Positions 1-10,293 are shown, counted from the first letter of the stretch. The stretch is DNA of 64,000 nt from Rachicladosporium sp. CCFEE 5018 (GCA_002077045.2 KZ111160.1:275907-339906); one strand, 5' to 3'. Notes: generated from the sequence alone by a model not told the origin. Program-made: numbers and translations.

Positions 1-214
1 GCTGGTGGTGCAGCTGGTGGAGCACCAGGCGGTCGCGGCGGAGGCATGCCCGACTTGAGCGCGATGATGAATGACCCTGCGATTGCTGAGATGGCACGGA
101 ACTTCGTAAGTCCTTCCTAATGAAACCCCATGCCACGAGCTAACAGGTCTACAGATGGGCGGCGGCGCTGGAGGTGCTGGACGAGGCGCAGGTCGCGGAG
201 CTGGTGACAGCTAA
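1..214 (+). CDS. SGT2: Sgt2-like TPR co-chaperone, C-terminal end only
   Basis: Only the 3' end of this gene is inside the window. Exon 1-105 encodes a Gly/Ala/Arg-rich stretch, then GGMPDLSAMMNDPAIAEMAR. A 49-bp intron (106-154; GTAAGT donor, CTAAC branch, CAG acceptor) separates it from a last exon coding M-G-G-G-A and R-G-A-G runs up to the TAA at 212-214. Repeated 'MPDL..MMNDP..AEMA' blocks followed by a Gly/Arg tail resemble the C-terminal client-binding region of fungal Sgt2, the TPR co-chaperone that hands tail-anchored proteins to the GET pathway in the cytosol. The TPR domain would lie upstream of the window, so the assignment rests on the tail alone. Other STI1-domain proteins, such as Sti1, are possible. 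Confidence 0.55.
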
Positions 215-610
215 GCTACTATGATCATGTCGTAGGGATGCGTAACGATATATATACACAAGTCGAACTGGAACTCCAGAGATCTTCTCCTGTTCTTCGT
301 GATCACTGGTGAAGCCGCTTCGTTAATGGCCTTCTTTACCTGGCCTGTACATATATTCACGAAATGTTCTCGACCCACGTCTCGGAAATACGTGTTCCTA
401 CTGGAGATTCAATGTCTCCAGCCAGTGGTCGTCTGATAATTTACATATGATATCCTCTGTCTTCATCCTGCTATGATCGGTTGGTGGACCTCGGCTCGTC
501 TCATCTACCGTCCATTGCCGGCCCTCGCTATGTTCGATCTCGACCTCATCCACCATCGCAGCTATGATGAGCGACAGATTCCAATATTTCTAGAGCGTAT
601 CTCAATAGCC
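215..610. other. intergenic, 396 bp
   Basis: Lies between the Sgt2-like 3' end and the hydrolase start. It holds a short AT run (atatatataca near 250) in the position of a 3' UTR. An in-frame ORF extension of the downstream gene begins at 473, but the family-like N terminus starts at 611. I see no other element. Confidence 0.5.
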
Positions 611-2057
611 ATGTCTCGGTTTCTAATCCAAGAGCATTCGGTGCCGTCTTGCTACATTCGAGAGTATCCTCGAGCCCTCGCAGGCTCCCAAGAGGATGAG
701 CCCTCAATTGCCGTGAAGCAATACACGCCGCTCGACAACCGTAGTCCTGGACGAAGAGACGTGACAATCATCGGCGCGCATGCAAACGGGTTCCCAAAGG
801 TAGTAATGTAGCCTGCAAATGCCTTGTATTATGCTGACGCCCAGCATAGGAATTGTACGAGCCACTTTGGGACGAGCTTTATTCGCGACTCCAAGCGAAA
901 GGCATTGCAATACGCAATATCTGGATCGCAGACGTCGCACATCAGGGCGTGAGTGGTGTGCTGAACGAGCACAAGCTCGGCAACGATCGTAAGCGCCACT
1001 GCATTCCAACCCACTAAACACAACTGACCATTACAACCCAGCATCATGGAATGACCATCCCCGTGACCTCTTCCTCCTCATCAACCACTTCCGCCACGAG
1101 ATCCGCCGCCCCATAATCGGAATCGGCCACAGCATGGGCGGCTGCCATCTCGTCAACCTCTCGCTCATGCACCCACGCCTTTTCACAACACTGATCCTCA
1201 TTGACCCTGTCATCCAAGGCCTCCCCAGTCGAAGTGGTAACTACGGTCCCGCGAAAGCTTCGACAGTCCGACGAGATCGCTGGCCGAGTCGCAAAGCCGC
1301 GGAGGCAGCCTTCAAGCGAAGCAAGTTTTATCAGACTTGGGATCCGAGGGTACTTGATTTGTGGGTGAAGTATGGCTTGAGGGAGCTACCGACACTCCTG
1401 CATTCTGATATCAAGGCTACGCCTGCGGTACTGCCAGCTATCAGCACAGATCCGAGTTCCGCTGCTATCACTACTGCTGAGACCGAGGTGACGCTTCTGA
1501 CGACGAAGCATCAGGAGGTGTTTACGTTCATGCGACCGAACTATCCTACTGCTGATTTTCCTATGCCTTCGGAAAAGCCGAATCCACTCACACATCCTGA
1601 TGTTGATCCGGCTGCTGGGCCGAATGATCCTTTCTACCGACCTGAACCGCTGGCTACGTTTCACAAGCTGCCTGCACTACGGCCGGGTGTGCAGTACATC
1701 TTTGGCGATCAGTCGTTTCTGTCAGCACCCATGCTGAAGGCAGATAAGATGGCTGCGACAGGCTCTGGAATTGGTGGCTCTGGTGGCGTCACAGCTGGTC
1801 GTGTGCGGGAGCACACTTTCAAGGGTATTGGTCACTTGATACCCATGGAGGTTGTCGGCGAGACAGCGGACGTGTGCACCGAATGGCTTGTGCCTGAGCT
1901 TACGCGGTGGAAGCAATTGGAGCAGCTGGAGAACGAGGCGTGGAGTCGAGTGCCGAGTGAGGAGAAGGGCAGGATGAACGAGGAGTTCCTGCGAGTCATG
2001 ACGAGTGACTGGAATGCCGAACCTGGAGCGAAGCCAGCCAGCAAGCCGAAGCTGTAG
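611..2057 (+). CDS. alpha/beta hydrolase of the fungal 'toxin biosynthesis'/Lpx1-like family, PTS1-like C terminus
   Basis: Three exons (611-799, 850-988, 1042-2057) give 447 aa. Introns are 800-849 (GTAGTA donor, CTGAC branch) and 989-1041 (GTAAGC). The nucleophile elbow G-H-S-M-G-G lies at residues about 138-143 and is preceded by I-I-G-I. The N terminus (MSRFLIQEHSVPSCYIREYPR) and the block VTIIGAHANGFPKELYEPLW fit the fungal alpha/beta hydrolase family often labelled 'toxin biosynthesis protein', whose members include peroxisomal lipases/esterases. The start at 611 matches that family's N terminus; an in-frame extension to 473 looks like leader. The protein ends S-K-P-K-L, and P-K-L is a weak PTS1 variant, so peroxisomal import is possible (inference). 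The substrate cannot be read from sequence, and the family label is no evidence that a toxin is made here. Confidence 0.85.
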
Positions 2058-2117
2058 AGCTGTCGATGCGGCAGACTCCTTATGAAGATATCCGGACCGC
2101 GACGTCGACGTGGTCAC

Positions 2118-3122
2118 TCAATGGAACTTCTTCTCACTTCCTGCTGCTGGATAGAACTCCGCACCAAACTCCAAACTCCCTCCCTCAAACAATGCCTCCT
2201 CAACCAGCCTCCAAGCACCGACCCACCCACTTTCATAAACCTTCACCCTCACCGTGGCCTGGAAACTCTCACAAACCATATTCGGCCTATGCCCCTCCGG
2301 AAACGGCGCCGGCATACTGAACCATGTGCCGATCGGCGCGCTCGCCTCGACCACAACCTTCTGCCGGAAACTCTGCACACTCAGTGAGAAATTCTTGCTA
2401 TCCCAGTCAGAGGTATATGACATGAACGGACTCCACCCCGCCACCATTGTCGCGAAAGGCGGCCGGAAGTCGATGTTGTACTTCTTCCCTCTGTAGCCGA
2501 GTAAGAAGGCATCAAGACCTAGGATCTGGCCGCCTGCGAGACAGATTCCTCGATCACCGTCGCGGGCTTGCACCCACATGTGGGCTTTGGGGAAGGAGGC
2601 AGCCCAGTTCTTTTCTTGGTGGACTTGTGCTGTGCCATGGCGATCTGAGTGTGGGACATCGTGACCTGGGATGCTTAGGCTGAAGTCGCAGGATGAGGCG
2701 AGGGTGTGGACGTGCCAGTGTAGGGGGAGTGGGAGATGGACGAGCCAGCTTTCGGGCGTAGAAGTAGTCTTCGACCACGGCGTGCGGGAGGTAGTTTTGC
2801 CAGACAATGTGAACTCGTCGCACTTCAAATCGTACTCTGTGGCCGAATCTCCCCTCCACTTCACGTAGCCTATGCCTGGTATTCGTAGCTCGAAGGCGTT
2901 ATCTGACCCTAACTTCGTCATCGAGATTGAGTCCGGAAAGCATTCGTGCTGGAAAGTCTTCGAGACATCTTGAGGAATGTAGGTAAAGGTCAGCATTTTC
3001 GGGCGAGTTTTGCCATTCTTGACTTTGCAGATCACGAGACAGATGTGCGCGCCTGATGGTAAGTCGAATTTGCTGTAGTAACCTTCGAAAGCCGCACTGG
3101 TGTGAGGCGCATTGTGTTGCAT
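2118..3122 (-). CDS. tocopherol-cyclase-like protein (VTE1-type fold), function unknown in fungi
   Basis: Single exon, 334 aa, with no signal peptide or membrane helix. Two blocks stand out: LPLPLHWHVHTLASSCDF in the middle, and Q-E-K-N-W-A-A-S-F-P followed by MWVQARDG. The E-K-N-W-(G/A)-x-S-F-P...W-x-Q arrangement is a signature of the tocopherol cyclase family, whose plant member VTE1 closes the chromanol ring. Fungi are not known to make tocopherol, so the real substrate or ligand is unknown; a lipocalin-like binding role is also possible. The start is the first ATG, followed directly by MQHNAPHTSAAFEGYYSKF. The gene is convergent with the upstream hydrolase, whose stop lies 60 bp away. 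The family assignment is from memory of motifs. Confidence 0.65.
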   Translation of the reverse strand: MQHNAPHTSAAFEGYYSKFDLPSGAHICLVICKVKNGKTRPKMLTFTYIPQDVSKTFQHECFPDSISMTKLGSDNAFELRIPGIGYVKWRGDSATEYDLKCDEFTLSGKTTSRTPWSKTTSTPESWLVHLPLPLHWHVHTLASSCDFSLSIPGHDVPHSDRHGTAQVHQEKNWAASFPKAHMWVQARDGDRGICLAGGQILGLDAFLLGYRGKKYNIDFRPPFATMVAGWSPFMSYTSDWDSKNFSLSVQSFRQKVVVEASAPIGTWFSMPAPFPEGHRPNMVCESFQATVRVKVYESGWVGAWRLVEEALFEGGSLEFGAEFYPAAGSEKKFH

Positions 3123-3560
3123 TGCATTGGCTTGGGCGGGGGACGGGTACTATCGGTGACAGCGAGAGTCTGTACCGAGGACTATCGTGTGAATAAACTT
3201 GGACGACTCAGTATCCGTCCTTAGAGTTTGGGAGATCGATTTAGAGGTTGGACAGGAGGTGGGCGGGCAATGCACGGAGAGAAGTGGGAACGTTCGTCCA
3301 TCTTGTCATCGAGATGTCATCACAGGATGTCACTTGGGCTTCGCACTCATATTGCAATTATGTCCGCGCTCTTAGTATTGAAAGCAATTGAATCTTGAAT
3401 TGCACAGAACGAATGAATCACATTGCGGGATTGAAATCGAAGTGGACGGGATCAACGCGTCAGCACACGCCGTTGATCACAGGTTCGCCGCGTTGTGACA
3501 AGATTCTTTTAGCATGAGTGTGTTTTATTGATATAAGAAGTACTGAGTGTCGCTACCTAT
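3123..3560. other. intergenic, 438 bp
   Basis: Promoter side of the tocopherol-cyclase-like gene and 3' side of the next minus-strand gene. AT-richer stretches occur near 3350-3400 and 3520-3545. No recognisable coding sequence or repeat. Confidence 0.4.
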
Positions 3561-3884
3561 TCACTCCTTCTTCTCTGGTGCACCCTTCTGCGCCTTGTTC
3601 TTGTTGTCTATCCAGCGCGAGGTTAGGCATCTCTACAATCTCATTACCAGCATAGCCACTCACCTCCAGTGTCCTTGTAGTCTCCACCTGCAGCTTCATA
3701 GCGGCGTGCCATCTCTCCAGCTTTCCAGGCACTCCATGATCCCTTGCCGCCACCTGATTGACTGTCAATGCTGGCAAGAGAAGACACCCGGGGCGAAAAA
3801 CTTACCCTTCTCCTCTGCCTTCACTTCCTCCTTGATCTTCTCGCGAAGCTCTGGATCAGTTGGCTCGCCCTTTGAAGAAGGCAT
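3561..3884 (-). CDS. small conserved acidic/lysine-rich fungal protein
   Basis: Three exons on the minus strand (3884-3806, 3753-3664, 3607-3561) encode 71 aa. Introns are 3754-3805 (52 bp, GTAAGT) and 3608-3663 (56 bp, GTGAGT). The product starts MPSSKGEPTDPELREKIKEE and contains G-G-G-K-G-S-W-S-A-W-K-A-G-E-M-A-R-R-Y-E, then G-G-D-Y-K-D, ending in a Lys-rich tail. I recognise this as a small protein widespread in Pezizomycotina (a DUF5572-type domain, from memory) with no established function. It has no signal peptide or membrane segment. Splicing joins the frames exactly and restores the conserved WSAWKAGEMARRYE helix, which supports the model despite the very short exons. A read without introns would miss the first 26 residues. 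Confidence 0.8.
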
Positions 3885-4317
3885 GTTTGCTGTTAGACAG
3901 TAGTGCTGTGAATGAATGTGTTGCAGTCTTTATTGGACTCTCTCAACCGGTAACAGGAAGGAGTGAACAGGCGGGCGTGAAGTGTCCGAGGACTTACCGT
4001 ACTTACACAACTACTTAGCTTGCATCAAGGCCGATGATGCACTTCGACCAAGGAGCTAGGATCTAGCATGGTGGCTTTTGAGTTTACGATTAGATCGAAC
4101 TGAATCGCATGGTGATGTGTCGGAAAGTCGATCGATGAGTTACGTCATGAGTTCCCAGGACTTTCGCCTGAGGCATGAGACATTTCACTGCCTCTGGAGA
4201 TGCGACTCGACTTCTCCCGTATTCCGAAAGCAAGATAGCGACGTATGTAGAGCATGAGGACGTTAAGCAAGCGGTCGACTTATGTGCAGCAGAGATGTGT
4301 GATCTGCGTGGTCGCCA
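3885..4317. other. intergenic, 433 bp
   Basis: Promoter region of the small conserved gene (transcribed leftwards) and 3' flank of MSH5. No supported feature. The short ORF at 4175-4372 has no family character and overlaps the last MSH5 exon on the other strand. Confidence 0.4.
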
Positions 4318-5974
4318 TCACGCAACGCTCACCTCAGAAGTAGCGAGTGTCACCAGATCGTCGAGCATCTGACGCGGGTCCTCAGCAATGTCGAGTGCGA
4401 GGAAGTCACGGGCGATTTGCTCCTACGAGTGTGTCAGCACACCGTGCCACCTTGAAGACTGTCAACACTCACAGCATCCTCCAACTCTGCAAGCTCCGCT
4501 TCGGGCAAGCCGGAGCAGGCCTCCACAAGGTCCTCACCTCTTGCTGCAAGCAGGATTAGACTTTCCGCCCTGTCGATGATTGCCGGACTGATACCGTTCA
4601 TCGCTGCGCAGTACGTGCCGAAGCTTGAGATGCTCCTCTCCTGCTTACACTTGTAGAGATAAGTGATCTGATCTTCAACCTCGGCAGCTTCTGCATCAAC
4701 GCGCACTTCCATATGAGCGAAAGTCAGCATCGGACTGGGTGGCAGGAAGCCATTTTCGAATATCTCATGGAAGTGAGTCGCTCCCAGCACCTTAGGGCAG
4801 TCAGATCCTCGCTGCAGAAGGTGCTCGAACACGCCTGCTGCTAAGCCAGCTCCATCGTAGCTCTCAGTCCCTTTGCCGAACTCGTCGATGATGACCAGGC
4901 TGCGACGTGTGGCCAGGGTGAGTGCGACCGAGATCTGTTGCAGGTCGATCATGAATGCACTTTGCATGCGGGACACGCTCTCGCGAGTCGCGATGCGGGT
5001 CAAGATCTTGTCCGTCAGACCGATCTCGGCAGCATCTGCTGGCACGAAGCAGCCAACATGAGCCATATACGTGATCACGGCAACCTGCTTCAGGTAGACA
5101 CTCTTCCCAGAGTAATTTGGTCCAGTCATCAGCACAATGCTCGGGCCGCGGTGCCCTTTAAGCGGTCCTGCGGCCGAGGTAGGAGTTGACTGCCTGCTGG
5201 GACGCTCTTCATCCGGATCTATCACCTTGTCACCAGCACCACCGTTGAGATAGGTGTCGTTGGCAATGAAGGCAGACACGGTCAGCTCTTGCAAAGGGTG
5301 GCGACCACCCTCGATCTTCAGCACATTCGACTCGCTCATCTGCGGACGCATCAAATTGTGCTGAGCAGCACCCCTCGCCAGAGCGACCATACAGTCTAGC
5401 TCGCCACAGACGTCCGAAACCGTAGTGAGCATCTGCTCGTACTCCAACACCGTCTCGCCTAGTCGTTGCACGATCTCGATCTCCTTGTCGCATACACGCG
5501 CGTACACATCACCGTACTGCTGGTCAAGTGTGATCATGTCGTTGTTTTTGTAGTAAGCGTTGCTCTCAGTCGCGAACATCTTCTCCCACGGTGCATCTGG
5601 ATGACCTTCGAAGATCCCCTCGCCGGTCTGCTCGTCGATGCGAATAGAGATCAGGAAGCCGATCTGTGGGAAGAATATCACATTGACCTTCGACTCAAGA
5701 CCAGCGGGCACCTGATTCGCAACGTGCTCAGCCACATGTGATAGCAGATCTTCAATACCATCATAGGTCCGCTTAGCCTCGTCCAGATCCGGGTCAACGC
5801 CAGGAAGCACTATAGTACGACGCTGCTCTTGCGATGCTTCAAAGTCCACTACATTGTTGATGAGTGAGCCGACTTCTGCCAGTAGCTTCTTGTTGAACGT
5901 TTCGCTGATCTTGCCAAATATTGCTAGACGCTGTGCACCCTGAAGCTCGAGTAGTGTGTCTGTGATGCGAAGCG
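4318..5974 (-). CDS. MSH5: MutS homologue MSH5, C-terminal part, truncated by an assembly gap
   Basis: Two exons are visible (5974-4473 and 4422-4318; intron 4423-4472, GTGAGT...TAG), giving about 534 aa. The 5' end runs into the N gap. Walker A is TGPNYSGKSVYLKQ, followed by Y-M-A-H-V-G, which is characteristic of MSH5. Walker B is S-L-V-I-I-D-E-F-G-K-G-T, and the signature region RMQSAFMIDLQQIS precedes it. The lever/clamp part begins at the gap with L-R-I-T-D-T-L-L-E-L. MSH5 pairs with MSH4 as a meiosis-specific clamp stabilising crossover intermediates and does not act in mismatch repair. Roughly the first 300-350 residues are missing compared with usual fungal lengths. The extreme C terminus could differ if a further intron begins at the GTGAGC near 4330. 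Conserved motifs are intact. Confidence 0.9.
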
Positions 5975-6074
5975 NNNNNNNNNNNNNNNNNNNNNNNNNN
6001 NNNNNNNNNNNNNNNNNNNNNNNNNNNNNNNNNNNNNNNNNNNNNNNNNNNNNNNNNNNNNNNNNNNNNNNNNN
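5975..6074. other. assembly gap of exactly 100 N
   Basis: Exactly 100 undetermined bases, the usual placeholder for a scaffold gap of unknown size. On the minus strand the sequence entering it is the N-terminal part of Ssk2, and the sequence leaving it is the C-terminal part of MSH5. The true gap must therefore be several kilobases, or the join is wrong. Confidence 0.98.
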
Positions 6075-7300
6075 ATGAGCGTGAGCAGCTCCTCAATGTA
6101 GGGCGGCAGATGGCGTTCGGCGAAGGCTTCCGCATTCTCGATAAGCGTGTTCTTGGCCTTCTCGATGACCATGTTCACGCCATTGAGTAGGCTGTTCTTC
6201 CCCTGCAGCGACTTCAGCCCATCTTCCTTCAATATGCGATCAATGAACGAGCTCTCGTCAAACAAATGCCCACTCCCGACATCTGAAGGATAAGCTCTCG
6301 GCTTCGTAAAGTCGAGCTCAACATTGCCGACCCACGCCTGCAAAATCCCAAGCTCCGTGTTAATCAGCTCGGTCGTATTATGCCACGCCAACACAGCCTC
6401 ACAAGCATCATTGTAAGCCGCCGACGCCGCCCTAGGCTGCGCATCGTAGAATGCCAGTCTTGCCGAGTACAGTCCCTCGACCTTCTCGATCTGCCCAACA
6501 ATCTCCTGCACCTGATTGAGCGGCGACTTGCCCACCTCTGCCTCGCCCTTGATCTCGAACGAGATGATCCCCTCAATCTGCTCCCTCGCCTTATTCCTCC
6601 CCTCATCAATCATCCGTCGCTGCGTCTGTATACTCCTCCCGCAAGTTTTGGCTCTCACCCCAAGCCATATCTCGCTCTTAAGCGCATACTCGCCCTGCTG
6701 CTCCGGCCCACCAATCAGCCGCTTCTTCTCCTGCTTCACCACATCTCCCGTGAGCACATTAGCCAGCATAGCATGCCACTCCAGTCGTTCCCTATTAGCG
6801 GGAATCTTCATCTCCTCCATACTCGGCTCCTGCTCCTCGTTCCCATAGTACAGCAGCGTGTCCTGCTCATACGGATCATCAGTGTAGGCATTCGTACTCG
6901 GCGACTCTTCGTCATCCTCGCTTGTGCCGGAGCTGTAGTCCAATCCCGGCGGTCGCGGTTCAGTGAAGAAGTCATTGCCGGGTGCATCTTCCTGGCGAAT
7001 GCGCTGGACATACGCCTTCTCCTGTGCCCTGTACTCGGCATTCGGATTCCGTCGTGAGCGCTGCGCCGAGCCAGTGCGTGTCCGCGACGAGCCAGTCTGC
7101 GTGTTGATATACTGATGTGGACGTCGTGGTGGAGCGTACGCGCTGGACGGCTGTCGTGACGCCGAGGGTCGCGATGGCTTCTGCTGCGAGCTGTGCAGGC
7201 CGTTCGGGACGCCGGACTGTAAGGGCACACCTTCGTATGGCGTGCCTGGGGCCTCCATGATGGTGTCGATTACATTGTCCATCTTGCCTTTGGCTGACAT
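6075..7300 (-). CDS. SSK2: HOG-pathway MAPKKK Ssk2/Ssk22-type, N-terminal regulatory part, truncated by the gap
   Basis: An uninterrupted frame of about 408 aa starts MSAKGKMDNVIDTIMEAPG and runs into the N gap. It has a Ser/Pro/Arg-rich N terminus, then the conserved block EMKIPANRERLEWHAMLANV, V-V-K-Q-E-K-K-R-L-I-G-G, ALKSEIWLGVRAK, and WHNTTELINTELGILQAWVG followed by D-F-T-K-P. It ends in FIDRILKEDGLKSLQG and beyond. These blocks match the regulatory domain of fungal Ssk2-type MAPKKKs, which bind the response regulator Ssk1 and activate Pbs2 in osmotic-stress signalling. The C-terminal kinase domain, expected some 600 or more residues further on, is absent and should lie in the gap. The start could also be the internal Met at 7282. 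Single exon as far as visible. Confidence 0.88.
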
Positions 7301-7574
7301 ATGCCAGTATGCCGGAGTAAGTTCCAGCGGTGTGGCTGTGATCTTTGTCGATCACAGTGGCTGTCCCAAAGCCTAATCACCCGAGCGTCACTCCTGCCGT
7401 GTTGGCAACACAAACCTGCTTTAGAGTGCATATTCAGATCACGCCACCGCGAATGCAGCACACACTATTCACTACGGTTGGGACATCGATATGAGATGCC
7501 ACCGAGGTTTGCGTACGCGACATGATATCGCGCTGAGATTTAGTCAGGTAAAGCTATGTACATCATTCCATCGT

Positions 7575-10055
7575 TCACTTCGTTATCTTCACAGGCGTGG
7601 CTTCCACCACAGCATGCTTCCGTACTGCGCTGCTCGACGGCGTCTGCGCAACGGCGACCCCATCATCCACCTTCGCAGGCGTGTTCACGACCTGTCTCTG
7701 CTGGCGAGCGAGCAACGGTGACCTAGTATGGAAGCCAGCGAATGCGATGCCACCTCGAATGCCGTTCTCCACGACCTGATCGGAGCGTGAAGGCGTCTCC
7801 TGAATCCCACTGCCAGCTATCTTATCCGTCCGCTGCATCGTTTGCTGTACAACAGGCGTACTCTGCACACCAGCCAGTCTCGCCATCGGCCTTGGTCGCA
7901 CTGACGTGGCTGGCACGACAGATGAAGGGGGCGGCAGTGCGTGCATTCCCACTACAGTTCCAGGCACGATGTCTGTAGTCCGAGCCTTCTGTGGCGTCGC
8001 TGCTTCTACTCTCGGCGTAGCCTGTCCTTGCTTTACGCCCTTCTTTCCCTTGCTCAGACCCATCTTGAACTTATCATCTACGCCCTTTGCTAGCTCGCTG
8101 TTGGCGAGAACACGATTCGGCTTCGCGATAGCCTTGAGTGCTTCCTGTATCTGACCCTCAGTCTCGGCGTGCTTGCGGATCTTGGCTTGCGCGGCCTTGG
8201 ACTGAGCTTCGAAATTGATGGTTCGGTGGGTCTGCGAAAGAACTTGCAGCGGATCTTGCCGCTGTCTTCGGACTGCCGGGATAGTGGAGAGTGAAGGCTC
8301 ATGTGGTGTCTCGCGTTTGATGAGGAGAGAGTCTGTCGATGAGCGATGCAGAACTGGGGACAATAAGGGAGGCTGGTTGAGGATCTCGGTGCGAACTCTT
8401 GCCAGTGGTGCCCGAGGGCGTTTCTCCGGTGCCTTCCGGACTGCAGGCTCACCGGGCTTGCTGCGTGACGATGTAGACTGCTGACGTTTGACTGGAGAGG
8501 GCGGACTGGGACCACCAAGCTGTCGATTGACCTGTGCAGCCTCCTTGGGCAGTCGAGTCATGTAGAATGGAATGATAATCTCTGTGCAGAAGTCCCGCAG
8601 CTCGTCGGTCTTACCGTCCTTTGCAGTGATTCCTTCATTTTGCTGATTTTTTACGGGCGAGTGCGAATCAGCGTAGTGTGCTATGTTCAGTCTCTCTAGC
8701 AGAATCTCGAGCAGAGCGCGCAAGTCGACTGCTTTCTTTGACTTGCTGGGCTTGATCTGCTGCTGATTGGCGTCCACAGGTTGGCCGTCCGCTGCTAGTG
8801 ACTTCCCTTCTGTAGGGGCGTGCTCGGCGCTTGTCTGCTCGACCGGCGGATGAGTGGCTTCCAGTGCAAGCACCTCGAGTACAATAATGATGTGAAGATA
8901 AGTCTCTCGTCTCCTCAGCCATGGCAATCGCCTCTTCAGTGCATTGTCCTTAGACTCCGGGGACGTGGACCGTGCTGCCATATCTTCATCACGCCACCAC
9001 TTCTCAATGCAGTCAGTCTCGTTAGGCAGGAAGCCAGCCTTGTCTCGTTTGGATCTCCACTCTCTACGTCGCTTCGTTCTTGATGCAACGTCGGTCTTTT
9101 CAGACGAGTATATGGACAGTTCACGGATGATCTCAGGGATCTTCTCACGATATCGTCGATCTTTTCTGTCTGAAGTTGTTGACGAGAGCAATGCGTCCCT
9201 CAGAAAGCCGATCAGGTCGTGAGCGGAAGTAACAGTGTTCTCAGCGTATGTGAAGACTGCACGCGATCGAGAGAGTGGACCTTTGGCGAAGTAAGCGAGC
9301 GATGTTCTTGATAGATAAAGCGCATCCAGATACTGCTGTGCGAGCTCCTCCAGTGGTTCGACAGTGCTCTTGCTAGAACCCTGAACAGCACCTGTCGCGA
9401 TGACGGACACGTCATCGACTTGCTTGATTTGCGTCGACGAGGGCAGATCGTCCAAGTCAGGATCCAGAGACTTTCTAAGTTGCTCTCGGTACACGCCCAG
9501 CTTCGGCAAGCCGATCTGGATCGCCGTGCTCTCCAGAGTGTCCGCGAGATGCAACCTGCGAGCAGCCGCACTCCACCATGGCGCTTCTGGGTCCGCTTTG
9601 GCCGCGACACGTTTCGCTGGCTTATCTCGTGGTTCCAACACCACATGTGCCAACTGCTCGATCGTCCCTCGCTCCACCCAGCTACCGAGCCGGCATAGCA
9701 CATACGAGCAACTCCCGGCCCGCTCAACAGCATATCGTCGTCCATCGTCTTCCTGACTGACTACAAGCACCTTGGCTTGCTCTCCATTTTTGTGACATCG
9801 CTCCAAAGTAGGAATGTACGCTGCAAAGTGCCGGTTGCCGGAGCTGGCAGTATCCAAGTATGCTAGTGGCAGCGATGCTCTATCCAGCATACAGATCGGA
9901 GTGAACACTTTTGCTCTCGCGAATGGATCACTAGACGAAGGTCTTATAGCGAAAGGCGCAGCATTGATCTCAACCTGTTCATCCTGGTCTCGTTTTCGCT
10001 TCTGGCGTTGCGTTGATGATGATTGGTTTAGTGATGGGGGTTCGGTAGTGCTCAT
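7575..10055 (-). CDS. SLD3: DNA replication initiation regulator Sld3
   Basis: Single exon, 826 aa. After a basic N terminus with a K-R-K-R-D motif, residues about 50-170 contain FTPICMLDRASLPLAYLDT and YAVERAGSCSYVLCRLGSWV. The central part holds E-K-W-W-R-D-E-D followed by LRRRETYLHIIIVLEVLALE. Both are recognisable blocks of the Sld3/Treslin-type domain in filamentous fungi. Sld3 recruits Cdc45 to loaded MCM at origins and, once phosphorylated by CDK, binds Dpb11. The C-terminal third is disordered and rich in Ser/Pro, with many S/T-P sites (for example S-P-P-S-P-V-K and A-T-P-V-K near the end) that fit CDK regulation. The nearest upstream gene on the other strand starts 238 bp away, giving a compact divergent promoter. 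Confidence 0.82.
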   Translation of the reverse strand: MSTTEPPSLNQSSSTQRQKRKRDQDEQVEINAAPFAIRPSSSDPFARAKVFTPICMLDRASLPLAYLDTASSGNRHFAAYIPTLERCHKNGEQAKVLVVSQEDDGRRYAVERAGSCSYVLCRLGSWVERGTIEQLAHVVLEPRDKPAKRVAAKADPEAPWWSAAARRLHLADTLESTAIQIGLPKLGVYREQLRKSLDPDLDDLPSSTQIKQVDDVSVIATGAVQGSSKSTVEPLEELAQQYLDALYLSRTSLAYFAKGPLSRSRAVFTYAENTVTSAHDLIGFLRDALLSSTTSDRKDRRYREKIPEIIRELSIYSSEKTDVASRTKRRREWRSKRDKAGFLPNETDCIEKWWRDEDMAARSTSPESKDNALKRRLPWLRRRETYLHIIIVLEVLALEATHPPVEQTSAEHAPTEGKSLAADGQPVDANQQQIKPSKSKKAVDLRALLEILLERLNIAHYADSHSPVKNQQNEGITAKDGKTDELRDFCTEIIIPFYMTRLPKEAAQVNRQLGGPSPPSPVKRQQSTSSRSKPGEPAVRKAPEKRPRAPLARVRTEILNQPPLLSPVLHRSSTDSLLIKRETPHEPSLSTIPAVRRQRQDPLQVLSQTHRTINFEAQSKAAQAKIRKHAETEGQIQEALKAIAKPNRVLANSELAKGVDDKFKMGLSKGKKGVKQGQATPRVEAATPQKARTTDIVPGTVVGMHALPPPSSVVPATSVRPRPMARLAGVQSTPVVQQTMQRTDKIAGSGIQETPSRSDQVVENGIRGGIAFAGFHTRSPLLARQQRQVVNTPAKVDDGVAVAQTPSSSAVRKHAVVEATPVKITK

Positions 10056-10293
10056 GCTCGGTCGTAAGATATGCTACGCTCGTAAGAATGGGCATGGCCG
10101 CGCTGGAAATTCATAAGATATGGTATTCTATGGTTCCTCGTCTCTTAGTCTGGAGATCAATGCACTTTGGAGACGCGCTGTTTGACGCGTCGGGCAGTCG
10201 GAGGAAAGAGCGCCGAGATGGACGTCACTCCAGATCCCAACACTTGGACCCTCCAGCAGCCAAACACAGCAGCTCAGTGGTGTAGACAAGATA

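Noticed and set aside
611..2057. Calling the hydrolase a toxin biosynthesis gene
   Set aside because: The database-style family name comes from distant members. No biosynthetic cluster (PKS, NRPS, transporter) is present here.
5839..7300. Continuous frames running through the N block, implying one Ssk2-MSH5 protein
   Set aside because: Ns translate as unknowns and do not prove continuity. The two sides belong to different, unrelated families.
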